NCBI GenBank assembly: GCA_002309345.1
Contig: DBWZ01000092.1
Coordinates: 1 to 37,910 of the forward strand
Direction of reading: 5' to 3'
From: Pseudobutyrivibrio sp. UBA1225
Lineage (GTDB): Bacteria; Bacillota; Clostridia; Lachnospirales; Lachnospiraceae
Length of the DNA stretch: 37,910 nucleotides
Part shown: positions 7,627 through 17,321 of the stretch, piece after piece
Layout: each line of letters begins with the position of its first letter
Numbering within the stretch: the first letter of the stretch is position 1
Notes under the pieces: model-generated
The model's database searches: none
What the model was told of the DNA's origin: nothing
What the model saw: the letters and a program-made list of their open reading frames with translations, nothing else
Made by a program: the position numbers and the translations under genes

Positions 7627-10224
7627 ATGAATTGGGCGGAGTATCTTGCAGAAATTCTTGAGCACGATAAGAGTTTAGATGACATAAAAGTAAATATGGA
7701 TGGTCTGAATGTAAACTTGCCTGAAATAGTTAAGGCTAGTGTAATTATGGAGGAAAAAATGAACCATAATCAGGGGAATAAAAACGTTTTTGTGTTCCCT
7801 GATGGAGAGCAAATTCCTTTTTTACTTATGCTATCTAAGGTAATTCATAATGTTATTAGTGGAAAGGTAGATAATAAGTATTCTCCTGATCAATTTAAAG
7901 CAGGACAACTTCTTAAAATCGGAAATTGTATCACGCAGTTTTTGGGAATAGGTGATAGCCTAGTTAATCCAGGATCTCCTATGATATTTCTTAAGTTTTC
8001 TAACGTTGACAGATTTGGATGTCCTTTAGAAATGGCACCATATTTTCAAGTAACAGATACAAAAAAACGTTTATCTAAGAAAGCATTATACGATAAAGAA
8101 AAGAAAAAAATAGAGGCAGATTCTTCTGTTGGAAAGAAAACGATTAACTATTTAAAGGCATTGTTGACGCATATAGGAGAATCGGTTGTATATATTTCTA
8201 CTGTCGCAGATAGTGAAAGAAAAGCAGGGGAATTAAAAATTTGTGATGAGCAGTTATTTCAGTATCTATTGGTGGCAAAGGCAGATTATGAGGGGGGTTT
8301 ACGTTTTTATAAGGGAAAATATGTCGGCACACCAGCGTTAATTTTTTCAAGTCAGATTTCATATGTCAATGAAGTTATTTCACGAGGGAACAAAGTACAG
8401 TCTGTAGTCATAAATCTAAATGAGTGTGATATCAATTCACAGTTAGATGACTTGGATTATTTATTACAAAAGAAATTACCAATTCTTTGTGTAGTCGATA
8501 CTATTAAGTCTATGGATTTGGCTGTATTGAAAAATCGAGGATTCAATATATGGCGATGGGATGCTGATAGCATAGTAGAAAGAGTGTGCGGAAATTCTGG
8601 CACATATTTAGATAAAAAAATAGCTAATTGCATAGATTCGTCAGTTGAATACCATAGGTTAATGGCACCTAGTATAAGTGAAGCATTTGATTGTTTGTAT
8701 AAATATAATAGAAGAGTTGAAGAAGAAAGTGCTCGAATGAATAAGATATATACTAGTCTAATTCATTTAGCTTACTTAAGTGTTAGAGGTATTTGCGACA
8801 TTACTGGAAACGAACATGATAGAGCTCTAGTATTATTAGATGAATGCGCAAACTCACTTGAAATTGAAAAAATGTTTATAGACCAACAGATGTATAAGGA
8901 TTTTGATTTGGCTATAAATAATTATTACAAACTATTAGAGGAAAATAACGTTTTTCCAAAGACAGAAGAAATATGTAAATTGTTGTTAGAGATACGTAAA
9001 CCGCAGTTTTATATTATTTGCGCTAATCAGGATAATGCTGAACGAGTAAAAATATACTGGGAAGAACGTTTGGCAAAGAGTGGATATAGACCAACTATTT
9101 ATGTGGTTTATCCTAAAGAATTTATAGGTTTGAAAAAAGTATATGGGGACACAGCGATTCTCGCTGGATGGTTTAGTGCGTCGTTAGTCAAACAAATAAT
9201 CTATAGTTATAAAATTGAAAATATACATATTTTTACCTATGAATGTGAGGAAAAATGGCGAAGGGCACACACTAAAAACTGGAAAAATGGATTAAATAAT
9301 GAGACTAATAAGCTTATTGCAAAGCAATCTTTCTCAGATAAGATAGAAAAAATATTTGATAAGGTAGAAGATGTTGAAGTAATAGATGCAGAAGAGAATG
9401 AGGCGCTTACTCAGCAGGATGACTTTGATTTGATTTTCCAAGAGAGTAGGTATCGTCAGTATACAATTCATGGAAATTATGATGCGGATCAAGTAGTACA
9501 AGCAAGACCAGTTGGATTTGTCGGAGGTGAATTTGCGTTATTTACTGAGGGGCATAAGATTATTTGTGTTACCAATATTATAAATCAAACAGGTAGTCAG
9601 ATTGAGAAGAAAGATGTAGAAAAGCTTGAAGTAGGGGATTTTATTGTAGTTAGAGAAGCTGATAAAGATATAATCCGAGAAGTTGCAGATAGAATTTTAG
9701 AGGCGAATGGTAAGGCGGATTATAGAAAAATTGCTGCTCTGTGGAAGGAAGCGTTGAGAATAGAGGAAGCATTTTCTTCGTTGGATAGTATTTATAACCG
9801 TTTAATTGAGGCTGGATGCACGAGAAATTATCAAACTGTAAAGAATTGGTTGCAATCGGATGATCAAATAATTCCGCAGGATGTGGAGGATTTGAAATAT
9901 ATTGCAGAAGTAACCGGAGACGGTGTTTTACTAGAAAAATTAGAAGAAGTGGTTTCTGCCGGAAGATTTATTACTAATGCTCATATTCGAGCTGGTCGTG
10001 TGCTGTCTGAACGTTTATCTGAGGGAATAGCTACAAAGCTTATTACCGAAGAATCGATTGATCCGTTTAATATATGGGCACCGATTGAAATAGATCTTGA
10101 TGACGTGGGGGTTGTAAAGGTATTGAAGGTTATAGATATAGGCCAAGAGTATATTGCGGTTGATGCAAGTAATTCAAATAAGATTATGGATGAGAAGAAG
10201 GAGAATATTCTATGGCAAGAATGA
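7627..10224 (+). CDS. drmE: Large DISARM DrmE-like protein
   Basis: 865 residues, without signal peptide, membrane segments, Walker motifs or a nuclease signature that I can see. I assign it to the DrmE type from overall character and context: an early VFPDGEQIPFLLMLSKVIHN block (about 56-75), a middle segment with IYVVYPKE, ILAGWFSASLVKQIIYSY and ECEEKW (about 490-550), and a C-terminal part with a beta-rich FALFTEGHKIICVT and EVGDFIVVREADKDIIREVADR (about 637-695). This is recognition from memory, not a search. DrmE belongs to class 2 DISARM and its function is unknown. The gene overlaps the following start by 13 bases, so the two are probably translationally coupled. If it is not DrmE, it is still an operon-specific large cytosolic protein. 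Confidence 0.6.
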   Translation: MNWAEYLAEILEHDKSLDDIKVNMDGLNVNLPEIVKASVIMEEKMNHNQGNKNVFVFPDGEQIPFLLMLSKVIHNVISGKVDNKYSPDQFKAGQLLKIGNCITQFLGIGDSLVNPGSPMIFLKFSNVDRFGCPLEMAPYFQVTDTKKRLSKKALYDKEKKKIEADSSVGKKTINYLKALLTHIGESVVYISTVADSERKAGELKICDEQLFQYLLVAKADYEGGLRFYKGKYVGTPALIFSSQISYVNEVISRGNKVQSVVINLNECDINSQLDDLDYLLQKKLPILCVVDTIKSMDLAVLKNRGFNIWRWDADSIVERVCGNSGTYLDKKIANCIDSSVEYHRLMAPSISEAFDCLYKYNRRVEEESARMNKIYTSLIHLAYLSVRGICDITGNEHDRALVLLDECANSLEIEKMFIDQQMYKDFDLAINNYYKLLEENNVFPKTEEICKLLLEIRKPQFYIICANQDNAERVKIYWEERLAKSGYRPTIYVVYPKEFIGLKKVYGDTAILAGWFSASLVKQIIYSYKIENIHIFTYECEEKWRRAHTKNWKNGLNNETNKLIAKQSFSDKIEKIFDKVEDVEVIDAEENEALTQQDDFDLIFQESRYRQYTIHGNYDADQVVQARPVGFVGGEFALFTEGHKIICVTNIINQTGSQIEKKDVEKLEVGDFIVVREADKDIIREVADRILEANGKADYRKIAALWKEALRIEEAFSSLDSIYNRLIEAGCTRNYQTVKNWLQSDDQIIPQDVEDLKYIAEVTGDGVLLEKLEEVVSAGRFITNAHIRAGRVLSERLSEGIATKLITEESIDPFNIWAPIEIDLDDVGVVKVLKVIDIGQEYIAVDASNSNKIMDEKKENILWQE

Positions 10225-11957
10225 TACCGTCTGTTATTTCGCCCGAGACTAAAAGTGGAGCTGAAAAGAAGATTTTTCGATGGTTTCAAAATGCTCCAAA
10301 TACGGAAGATTGGGTGGTTTTTCATTCATTAGGAATAGCACACCATCAAACATTAATAGAAGGTGAAGTGGACTTTTTAGTAGTAGCACCCCAATTTGGT
10401 ATATTTGCTCTGGAGGTCAAAGGGGGAAGAGTGAAACGTACAGACGGTATGTGGACTTTTACTAATAGGGGAGGGGATGTGACCACGAAATCTAGAGGCC
10501 CATTTGAGCAAGCAAGTGAAGCAATTTATAGTATTATGGCTGAAATAAAAGAAAGGGCGGACAGTATTCATTATAGAGTTGCTGATTTACATTTTGGTTT
10601 TGGTGTCATGGTTCCAGATATTGAATATGGAACTATGGGAATCGATGAGGAACCATGGCAGGTTTTTGATTGTAATGATGGAGATAATGTCAGAGATTTC
10701 ATAATCCGAATTGCGGAAGGAAGCAAAAAAAAATATGAAGAGACGTACGGAAGGCTTAATCCGTCAAAACTTCCGACTTCACAGGATGCCAAATATCTTA
10801 TCAGTATACTTAGAAGTGATTTTGACAAAATATTAGCAATAAAGGCTAGAATTAATAATGCTGAACAAGAATTGGTGGAATTAACAGAGAAGCAATATAA
10901 ATGTTTGGATCAAATAGAAGAAAATAGGAGAGGAATTGTTTACGGGCCAGCAGGAACAGGAAAAACTTTGCTGGCAATTGAACAAGCAAAGAAATCGGTA
11001 GCACAAGGGAAAAAAGTAGCCTTGATTTGTTTCAATAGTAGTATTGGAACATGGTTTGAGACTTATTTTCAGGAGCTTGCTGAGGAGTATAAACCAATTT
11101 ACGTAGGAACATTTCATAAACTATTATTGCATATTATTAATTTGGCTGGTGAAACGGTTTCTGTTCCAACTGATGCGAATGCAAAAAAAGATTTTTATGA
11201 AGAAGTGTTGCCATCAAAAGTATTTGAAATACTAATTGATAATCCACTAATGGAGTTTGATGAAATAGTAATTGATGAAGCCCAAGACTTGGTTAGAGAT
11301 AACTACATTGACATTATAGATTTGCTGTTAAAGAAAGGTTTTGAGCATGGATACTGGAAGTTTTTTGGAGATTTTTCAAGACAGGCTATCTATGCTGATG
11401 GCGTTGATGGTCGTGAAATGATAGAACATTTAGAGGATCGCACGTCATTCATCCGTTATAAGCTAACAGAAAATTGTAGAAATACAAAACAAATTTGTGA
11501 TGATATACAAACCATTACTGGATATGATGCACCAAAAGATTTATGGACAAAAGTAGAAGGTCTTCCTGTCGATCATAAAACGTGTTCATCAGATGAAGAA
11601 CAACTAGAAAAATTAGAATCATTATTGAAAGAGTTGCAGGATAAAAATATAGAGAATGGAAAGATAACGATTCTTTCGCCTAAAAGCAAGGAAAATTCGA
11701 TTGTATCTCGGATTGAGTGTGTAAAAATAAAGGATTACGATTTTAAATCTAGCGAAAATGTGACTTTTTCAACAATACAATCTTTTAAAGGTTTGGAAAA
11801 CTCAGTTGTTATATTGACTGATGTAAATTCGTATAGTGTTGTAAATCTGATGTATGTGGCGCTTAGTAGAGCAAGGACCGCACTTTATATTTTTGAATCA
11901 AAGAATGCCCACAATGAATATAGTGATTTATTAAAAAGGAGATTGCTAAATGGCTAA
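10212..11957 (+). CDS. NERD nuclease domain fused to SF1 (UvrD-like) helicase
   Basis: 581 residues. Residues 12-130 read as a NERD domain, a relative of restriction nucleases: E18, then EVDFLVVAP with D54 and FALEVKGG with E68-x-K70, giving a plausible D-ExK site. The helicase follows: Walker A GPAGTGKT at 245-252, TFHKLL near 300, Walker B VIDEAQD at 353-359, ENCRN further on, then TIQSFKGLENSVVIL (about 525-539) and MYVALSRARTALYIFE (about 550-565). It is therefore expected to move on DNA and cut it. The gene overlaps its upstream neighbour by 13 bases and the downstream one by 8. Fusions of this kind occur in many defence loci. In this operon it may supply the nuclease activity otherwise given by DrmC; that is inference. 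Confidence 0.88.
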   Translation: MARMIPSVISPETKSGAEKKIFRWFQNAPNTEDWVVFHSLGIAHHQTLIEGEVDFLVVAPQFGIFALEVKGGRVKRTDGMWTFTNRGGDVTTKSRGPFEQASEAIYSIMAEIKERADSIHYRVADLHFGFGVMVPDIEYGTMGIDEEPWQVFDCNDGDNVRDFIIRIAEGSKKKYEETYGRLNPSKLPTSQDAKYLISILRSDFDKILAIKARINNAEQELVELTEKQYKCLDQIEENRRGIVYGPAGTGKTLLAIEQAKKSVAQGKKVALICFNSSIGTWFETYFQELAEEYKPIYVGTFHKLLLHIINLAGETVSVPTDANAKKDFYEEVLPSKVFEILIDNPLMEFDEIVIDEAQDLVRDNYIDIIDLLLKKGFEHGYWKFFGDFSRQAIYADGVDGREMIEHLEDRTSFIRYKLTENCRNTKQICDDIQTITGYDAPKDLWTKVEGLPVDHKTCSSDEEQLEKLESLLKELQDKNIENGKITILSPKSKENSIVSRIECVKIKDYDFKSSENVTFSTIQSFKGLENSVVILTDVNSYSVVNLMYVALSRARTALYIFESKNAHNEYSDLLKRRLLNG

Positions 11958-14900
11958 AGAGAGACGTGAGCAATTAAAGCAATTTATTGAGAGAGAATTT
12001 ATTGGGCCTGATCCAGTAAACTGGGAAGGATTATTACAGGAGAATGGAGAGGAAATTCTTGTTACGGATCCCCCTAGAACTCGTTATATTGCTGGAATAT
12101 TGTTCCCTCATGGGGCTAAGGAAATTAATAACTCGGATGAAGAAAAAGAAATTGTTGAAATGGAGGAAGCTGAGCCTGATAATGAGGAATTGTCTGAGAT
12201 AGATTATTCTTCAGAAAATCAGTTTGAAGTGTTGGAAGATGCTGAGGAATTGATTGATCGTTCTAATGCATTTTACCAATCAGCTATGAGTATTACAGTT
12301 GCTGTTTGCGATGGAGATACAATTGGTGCGCTTATTTCAGCAGGAATTTATTCGAAAACTACTGAGACAAACTCAGAATCTGGGAAGATTACAACAAAGT
12401 ATTATAGAAGACCACTAGAATGGAAAAATGACGAATCTTTTGAATTGCCAGACAGGACGGAGCCTTTAAAAAGATATCCAGTAGGTGATACCGGCCTGCA
12501 AGTTGATATTACTATGCGATATAGAAAAGAAGGTTTTAGCATTTATACATTTACCATAGAGAATACGAAGATGATGGAAGGAAATCAAATCCATGATGAG
12601 GATTGTTTCTTCCAAGCAAAAATGCGTATAACTTCTAAAAATGGATTTCATTTTTTACCAGAGGGACAAAGAATTAATTCAGATGAAGATTATATGTCTA
12701 ATATGCTTTTATATAGAGATGTTAAAAATTATGCGATTGGTCATGGGTGTGCAGCTGAATGGGATGAGGCAAATGATTCTGTGAATTGGATTGAAACGGC
12801 TGTCTTTCCTTCTTATGAAGTTAAGCCAATTGTTCCAAGTGTAATTCAGGGAGTTACGCTGAGTATGGTAGATATGAGCTGTGAGGATAAATTTGGTGAT
12901 GTAATAACACAGCTTGAATTATTATGTAAAAAGTATTCGAATTGGATTAAATCTTTAGAACAAATTGATGTTCCTAATAAGCTACATGACACTGCACAAA
13001 GGCATATAAGTAATTGTTGGAAGTGTCAAAAGCGTATGGAAAATGGTGTTCGTTTATTGAGTACAGACAAGAACGTTCGTAAAGCATTCCAATGGATGAA
13101 TGAAGCAATGATTTCACAACAGCTTCATTATGGATTGCCTTTACAGAACTGGATTTATGATGGTGATGGAGGGATAGTACTTGAAAATCCTGTATTGGAG
13201 TTGCCAAATATCCATGATAACACTACTTGGTATAAGAAAGATGAACGAGTATACGGACAGTGGAGACCTTTTCAGCTTGCTTTCATTCTGATGAATCTTG
13301 ATTCTATGAATAATAGAAAAAGCAAGGAAAGAAAGATTGTAGATTTAATTTGGTTTCCTACAGGTGGTGGTAAAACAGAAGCTTATTTAGGACTTTCGGC
13401 TTATACGATATTTATTCGAAGGTTACAAAATAAGGATAATGTAGGTACTGCAATTTTAATGAGGTATACTTTGCGTTTACTTACAGCTCAACAGTACGAA
13501 AGGGCAGCAGCAGTAATTTGTGCATGTGAACTGATTAGACAAAATAATTCTGATGTTTTAGGTGAAGAAGAGATTAATATAGGTTTATGGGTTGGTGGCG
13601 ATACGACTCCAAACCATGTTAAAGATGCTGTTTCAAAATATAATGATATTAAATCAAATCGTACAGATAGTAATCCATTTGTGATGTTAAAGTGCCCTTG
13701 GTGTGGGGCCCAAATGGGAATTGTAGACTCTGTAGATGGGAAAATAAGACATTTACCTGGATACAAAATTCAGCCAGGACCACGTAAGTCTAAGAGATTC
13801 ATTTTTAAGTGCGCAAACGAGAAAAATGGATGCGATTTTGCTTTGAGGCAGAGCGGACTTCCCTTATATATAATTGATGATGATATTTATGAAAAGAAAC
13901 CTACGCTTGTTTTAGGTACAGTTGATAAATTTGCAATGTTACCTTATCGGCCGGAAGCGCAGGGTTTATTTGGTTATGAGGATGGAGAAAAAGTTACTTC
14001 ACCTGACTTAATAATTCAAGATGAATTGCATTTAATCTCAGGACCGCTTGGCTCGATGGTGGGGCATTATGAAACAATGATTAATGACCTTTGCACGGAG
14101 ACTATGCCCTCTGGACATATATCTCCTAAAATTGTTGCTTCGACAGCGACAATTAGTAGGGCTAAAGAACAATGTCATGCTTTGTATGGTTGCGGAACGG
14201 AAAACGTCTTTCAATTCCCACCTGCAGGTTTAAATGCTGGAGATTCTTTTTTTGCAAATGAAGATAAAAATAAAAGCGGTCGTAAGTATATTGGGATATT
14301 GGCAGCAGGTTCCCCCTCTGATGCAACAACGGCTATCAGATTATATGCAGCCTTGCTGTATGCAGCAAAAACAATGGAGGTTGAAAAAGAAGAAGAAAGA
14401 GATCCATATTGGACTAATGTTGGATACTACAATAGTATTCGCGAATTGGGACAAGCACAGACTTGGATTAAAGCTGATATTGATCAATATTTAGACGTTA
14501 TGTACAAGCGCAGATATGATGATAAACGCTTTAGCCAAGAGGAGTATAAAAAGTATCGTAGATATATATATAGGGATGAAGAGCTTACTAGTAGAATTCC
14601 AGGAGATAAGGTTACTTCGAGCTTGGCGAATTTAAATATTGGTTATCCTGAGGAACGAGATGCAGATAATCATGTAAAAGAGCATTCAATAGACATATGT
14701 TTAGCTACTAACATGATTTCTGTAGGTTTAGATGTTCAACGCTTAGGGTTGATGACAGTAGCTGGTCAGCCTAAAACGACATCAGAGTATATTCAAGCAA
14801 CATCACGAGTAGGTCGAAATGCAACATATGCTCCAGGAATAGTGTTTGTTCTTTATAGACCTAGTAGACCTCGTGATAAGTCTTTTTATGAGCAATTCAT

Positions 14901-15375
14901 ACAGTATCATTCTAAACTATATTGTTTCGTTGAACCTACTAGTGTAACACCTTTTTCGGCACCAGTACGTAAACGCGCATTGCACGCAATTATGATTGGA
15001 ATGATGAGGCTTGAGCATGGTGAAGAATTTAACGCTGATCCACCTAAATTTCCAAAACAGGAGATAATTGATCATGTTAGGAATGTAATTGAAAAGCGTA
15101 TAGATGAAATAGATCCATGTGAGTTAGAAGACACAATGAAATGGTTTGATTTTCGCATGGAGGAATGGGAAGACTGGAATCCTCAGAGATGGACTCCTCA
15201 AAAGAACTTTGATATGTCAATGGGAAATCCGTTGCCGCTTATTTATAGTTCTAGTGATAAACCAAATGTTATTTGGGATGGACGAGGTATTCCCACACCA
15301 ACATCAATGAGAAGCGTTGATGCGTCATGTGAAGCGGATTGTATTAAAAGTCGTTATATTGAAAGGGATGAGTAG
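11950..15375 (+). CDS. drmA: DrmA-like SF2 helicase of the YprA kind
   Basis: 1141 residues. A 450-residue N-terminal region without recognised fold is acidic at 60-105. Then come the SF2 motifs: Walker A FPTGGGKT at 469-476, TLRLLTAQQ at about 507-515, DELH at 691-694, and STATI further on. The C-terminal lobe has NMISVGLDVQRL, QATSRVGRN and VLYRPSRPRDKSFYEQF. Between the first two motifs C582-x2-C585 and C621/C628 probably bind zinc. This layout matches DrmA of DISARM and the wider YprA family, ATP-driven DNA translocases. It overlaps the NERD gene by 8 bases and is 2 bases from drmB, whose product is the expected partner. The length fits the family and no motif is missing. Confidence 0.85.
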   Translation: MAKERREQLKQFIEREFIGPDPVNWEGLLQENGEEILVTDPPRTRYIAGILFPHGAKEINNSDEEKEIVEMEEAEPDNEELSEIDYSSENQFEVLEDAEELIDRSNAFYQSAMSITVAVCDGDTIGALISAGIYSKTTETNSESGKITTKYYRRPLEWKNDESFELPDRTEPLKRYPVGDTGLQVDITMRYRKEGFSIYTFTIENTKMMEGNQIHDEDCFFQAKMRITSKNGFHFLPEGQRINSDEDYMSNMLLYRDVKNYAIGHGCAAEWDEANDSVNWIETAVFPSYEVKPIVPSVIQGVTLSMVDMSCEDKFGDVITQLELLCKKYSNWIKSLEQIDVPNKLHDTAQRHISNCWKCQKRMENGVRLLSTDKNVRKAFQWMNEAMISQQLHYGLPLQNWIYDGDGGIVLENPVLELPNIHDNTTWYKKDERVYGQWRPFQLAFILMNLDSMNNRKSKERKIVDLIWFPTGGGKTEAYLGLSAYTIFIRRLQNKDNVGTAILMRYTLRLLTAQQYERAAAVICACELIRQNNSDVLGEEEINIGLWVGGDTTPNHVKDAVSKYNDIKSNRTDSNPFVMLKCPWCGAQMGIVDSVDGKIRHLPGYKIQPGPRKSKRFIFKCANEKNGCDFALRQSGLPLYIIDDDIYEKKPTLVLGTVDKFAMLPYRPEAQGLFGYEDGEKVTSPDLIIQDELHLISGPLGSMVGHYETMINDLCTETMPSGHISPKIVASTATISRAKEQCHALYGCGTENVFQFPPAGLNAGDSFFANEDKNKSGRKYIGILAAGSPSDATTAIRLYAALLYAAKTMEVEKEEERDPYWTNVGYYNSIRELGQAQTWIKADIDQYLDVMYKRRYDDKRFSQEEYKKYRRYIYRDEELTSRIPGDKVTSSLANLNIGYPEERDADNHVKEHSIDICLATNMISVGLDVQRLGLMTVAGQPKTTSEYIQATSRVGRNATYAPGIVFVLYRPSRPRDKSFYEQFIQYHSKLYCFVEPTSVTPFSAPVRKRALHAIMIGMMRLEHGEEFNADPPKFPKQEIIDHVRNVIEKRIDEIDPCELEDTMKWFDFRMEEWEDWNPQRWTPQKNFDMSMGNPLPLIYSSSDKPNVIWDGRGIPTPTSMRSVDASCEADCIKSRYIERDE

Positions 15376-15377
15376 AT

Positions 15378-17225
15378 ATGACAATGAAAAGACCTATGCG
15401 AAGAAATGCATTGATTGGACCATGGGGGGTTGGGGCTTTAGTTCCATTTCCAAATGATGAATCACTGATGATTGCGGGACTGGATATGTGGAGATATAAC
15501 AATCCAGAAGATTTCATCATAAAGGATGAGCGATTAACAAAAAGAATAGGAGTGCCAGAATTACGATGGCCACCAGATTATAGAGAAAAAAATGCAGATT
15601 CAGAAAATTATCACCTTAAGATTCCTGCTGTTAGATTTCCTAAATGGTCGTATTGTCCTTTTTGTGGAACTATGCATGAGTCTACATATTATGAGATACC
15701 ACCAGAATGTGATGCTTTTCAGTGGCCGCATGGAAGAAAATGTAATGCTAAATCCAAGTTCAAAAGGAAGATGATTCCTGAAAGATTTATTGTCATATGT
15801 CCTGAAGGACATATTGATGATTTTCCAATAGCAGAATGGGTTCATTATGATAGTGGCAAAACATATAATCCTGAAAAATGTCGAATTAGAAGAAGTACAG
15901 GTGGTGCTTCTTCTGGTTTAGGTGGTGTTTTTTATGAATGCTCATGTGGTGCGAAGAAATCTATGGCTGGTGTTACTAGACCAGGTGCATTAAAAAGGAT
16001 TAATTATAAATGCAAAGGAAGTAAGCCTTGGTTAGGTGTTTATAGAGATGATGATAATCCTTGTACATGTGAAGCGGAACAAATCAGAGTAGTATTACGT
16101 GGTGCTACAAATGTATGGTTTGCTAATACGATAAGCTCTATCTATATTCCAACAAATGGTGGAGAGGATGATTTGAAAATTATCGGTATAGTCAATGATA
16201 TTTTTGACACGCTTAATAATTCAAGAACAGATGGGAAGTTTGATAAGAATATCATAAATTTTATTGCTCAACAAAAGAATGTCGATGCAGATAAGCTTTA
16301 TGATGCAATTATAGAAAAAGCAGATTCTGTTGATGGATTACCGGTAGTGAATGAAGATACGTCTGAAGACGAATATAGATTTGCAGAGTATAAGGTTTTA
16401 ATTAAAAGTTCAGGTAATGATGCTCAGGAATTTCATTCTATTAACAAACCGATAAGTGAGTATGATTCTTGTATTCAGAAGTATTTTAATAGTATTTCGC
16501 TCGTACCAAAGTTAAAAGAAACAAGAGCATTTGTTGGTTTTTCAAGACTTAAGCCGGATTCTAAAACAATAACTGAAAATAGAAAAATGTTACGACTTGG
16601 TGAAGGTAAATGGATACCAGCAATAGAAACATTTGGTGAGGGAATATTTATTGAGTTTAATAGTAAAGCTCTTTCTACATGGGCTAAGAATCCAAAGATT
16701 ATATCGAGAGTACGAAATGTGAGTGATAATTATAAAAACTCATTCTTTGGTCAAAGTCTTAAAGGAGATGTCAGGCCGGAATATATGTTGATACATACCT
16801 TTGCGCATTTATTGATTAATCAGCTGAGTTTTGAATGCGGATATGGTAGTTCATCGATAAGAGAAAGAGTATATTGTGAGGTTGGTGAAGACAAATTTCA
16901 CATGACGGGAGTATTGATTTATACAGCTTCTGGTGATTCTGAGGGATCTTTGGGTGGATTGGTTAGACAGGGTGAAAAGGGAAGGATAGAAGATACAATT
17001 ATATCAGCGTTAAAAAATGCATTATGGTGCACGTCTGATCCAATTTGCATTCAATCTGTTGGTCAAGGTACAGATTCTTGTAATCTTGCGGCATGTCATA
17101 ACTGTGCAATTTTACCCGAGACATGTTGTGAGAATGGAAATAGACTATTAGATAGGGGGGTTATGATAGGCACTCTAAAAGATCCTGAAATAGGTTTCTT
17201 TAGTGATATTAGAGACTTTGATTAA
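15378..17225 (+). CDS. drmB: DrmB-like DUF1998 protein
   Basis: 615 residues. The N-terminal half is rich in zinc-type cysteines: CPFCG at about residue 93, CPEGHIDDFP at about 140, CSCGAKKS near 190. The C-terminal DUF1998 domain shows ECGYGSSSIRER, YTASGDSEGSLGGLVRQG and a closing Cys-rich segment with CNLAACHNC and CC. DrmB is the conserved partner of DrmA in DISARM, where the two form a DNA-binding complex (family knowledge). The gene is last in the operon, starting 2 bases after drmA, and ends 16 bases before a strong terminator. No phospholipase-D (DrmC) gene follows, unlike canonical DISARM. DUF1998 also occurs in Druantia and other helicase systems, so the domain alone does not define the class; the whole operon does. 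Confidence 0.85.
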   Translation: MTMKRPMRRNALIGPWGVGALVPFPNDESLMIAGLDMWRYNNPEDFIIKDERLTKRIGVPELRWPPDYREKNADSENYHLKIPAVRFPKWSYCPFCGTMHESTYYEIPPECDAFQWPHGRKCNAKSKFKRKMIPERFIVICPEGHIDDFPIAEWVHYDSGKTYNPEKCRIRRSTGGASSGLGGVFYECSCGAKKSMAGVTRPGALKRINYKCKGSKPWLGVYRDDDNPCTCEAEQIRVVLRGATNVWFANTISSIYIPTNGGEDDLKIIGIVNDIFDTLNNSRTDGKFDKNIINFIAQQKNVDADKLYDAIIEKADSVDGLPVVNEDTSEDEYRFAEYKVLIKSSGNDAQEFHSINKPISEYDSCIQKYFNSISLVPKLKETRAFVGFSRLKPDSKTITENRKMLRLGEGKWIPAIETFGEGIFIEFNSKALSTWAKNPKIISRVRNVSDNYKNSFFGQSLKGDVRPEYMLIHTFAHLLINQLSFECGYGSSSIRERVYCEVGEDKFHMTGVLIYTASGDSEGSLGGLVRQGEKGRIEDTIISALKNALWCTSDPICIQSVGQGTDSCNLAACHNCAILPETCCENGNRLLDRGVMIGTLKDPEIGFFSDIRDFD

Positions 17226-17241
17226 TTTGTAGATGAAAAAG

Positions 17242-17302
17242 TAACACGCCCGCTCCTTATTACAGATTTGTTTTAGCTGTAATAGGTGCAGGCGTGTGTT
17301 AT
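17242..17302. terminator. Long bidirectional terminator closing the defence operon
   Basis: Nested inverted repeats: outer AACACGCC (from 17243) with GGCGTGTGTT (17291-17300), inner TATTACAG with CTGTAATA (17259-17266 and 17277-17284). There is an A-run before it and a T-rich run after it. It can stop drmB transcripts and those of the convergent minus-strand gene. Confidence 0.8.
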
Positions 17303-17321
17303 TTGTGAGATAATTCAGTGA

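Noticed and set aside
7108..7665. 185-codon minus-strand ORF over the end of the AIPR gene
   Set aside because: It is a shadow of two good plus-strand genes, low in protein-like character and without a start site.
15376..17300. DrmC (phospholipase-D family) gene expected after drmB
   Set aside because: No HxK(x4)D-type ORF is present on either strand; drmB is followed at once by a terminator.
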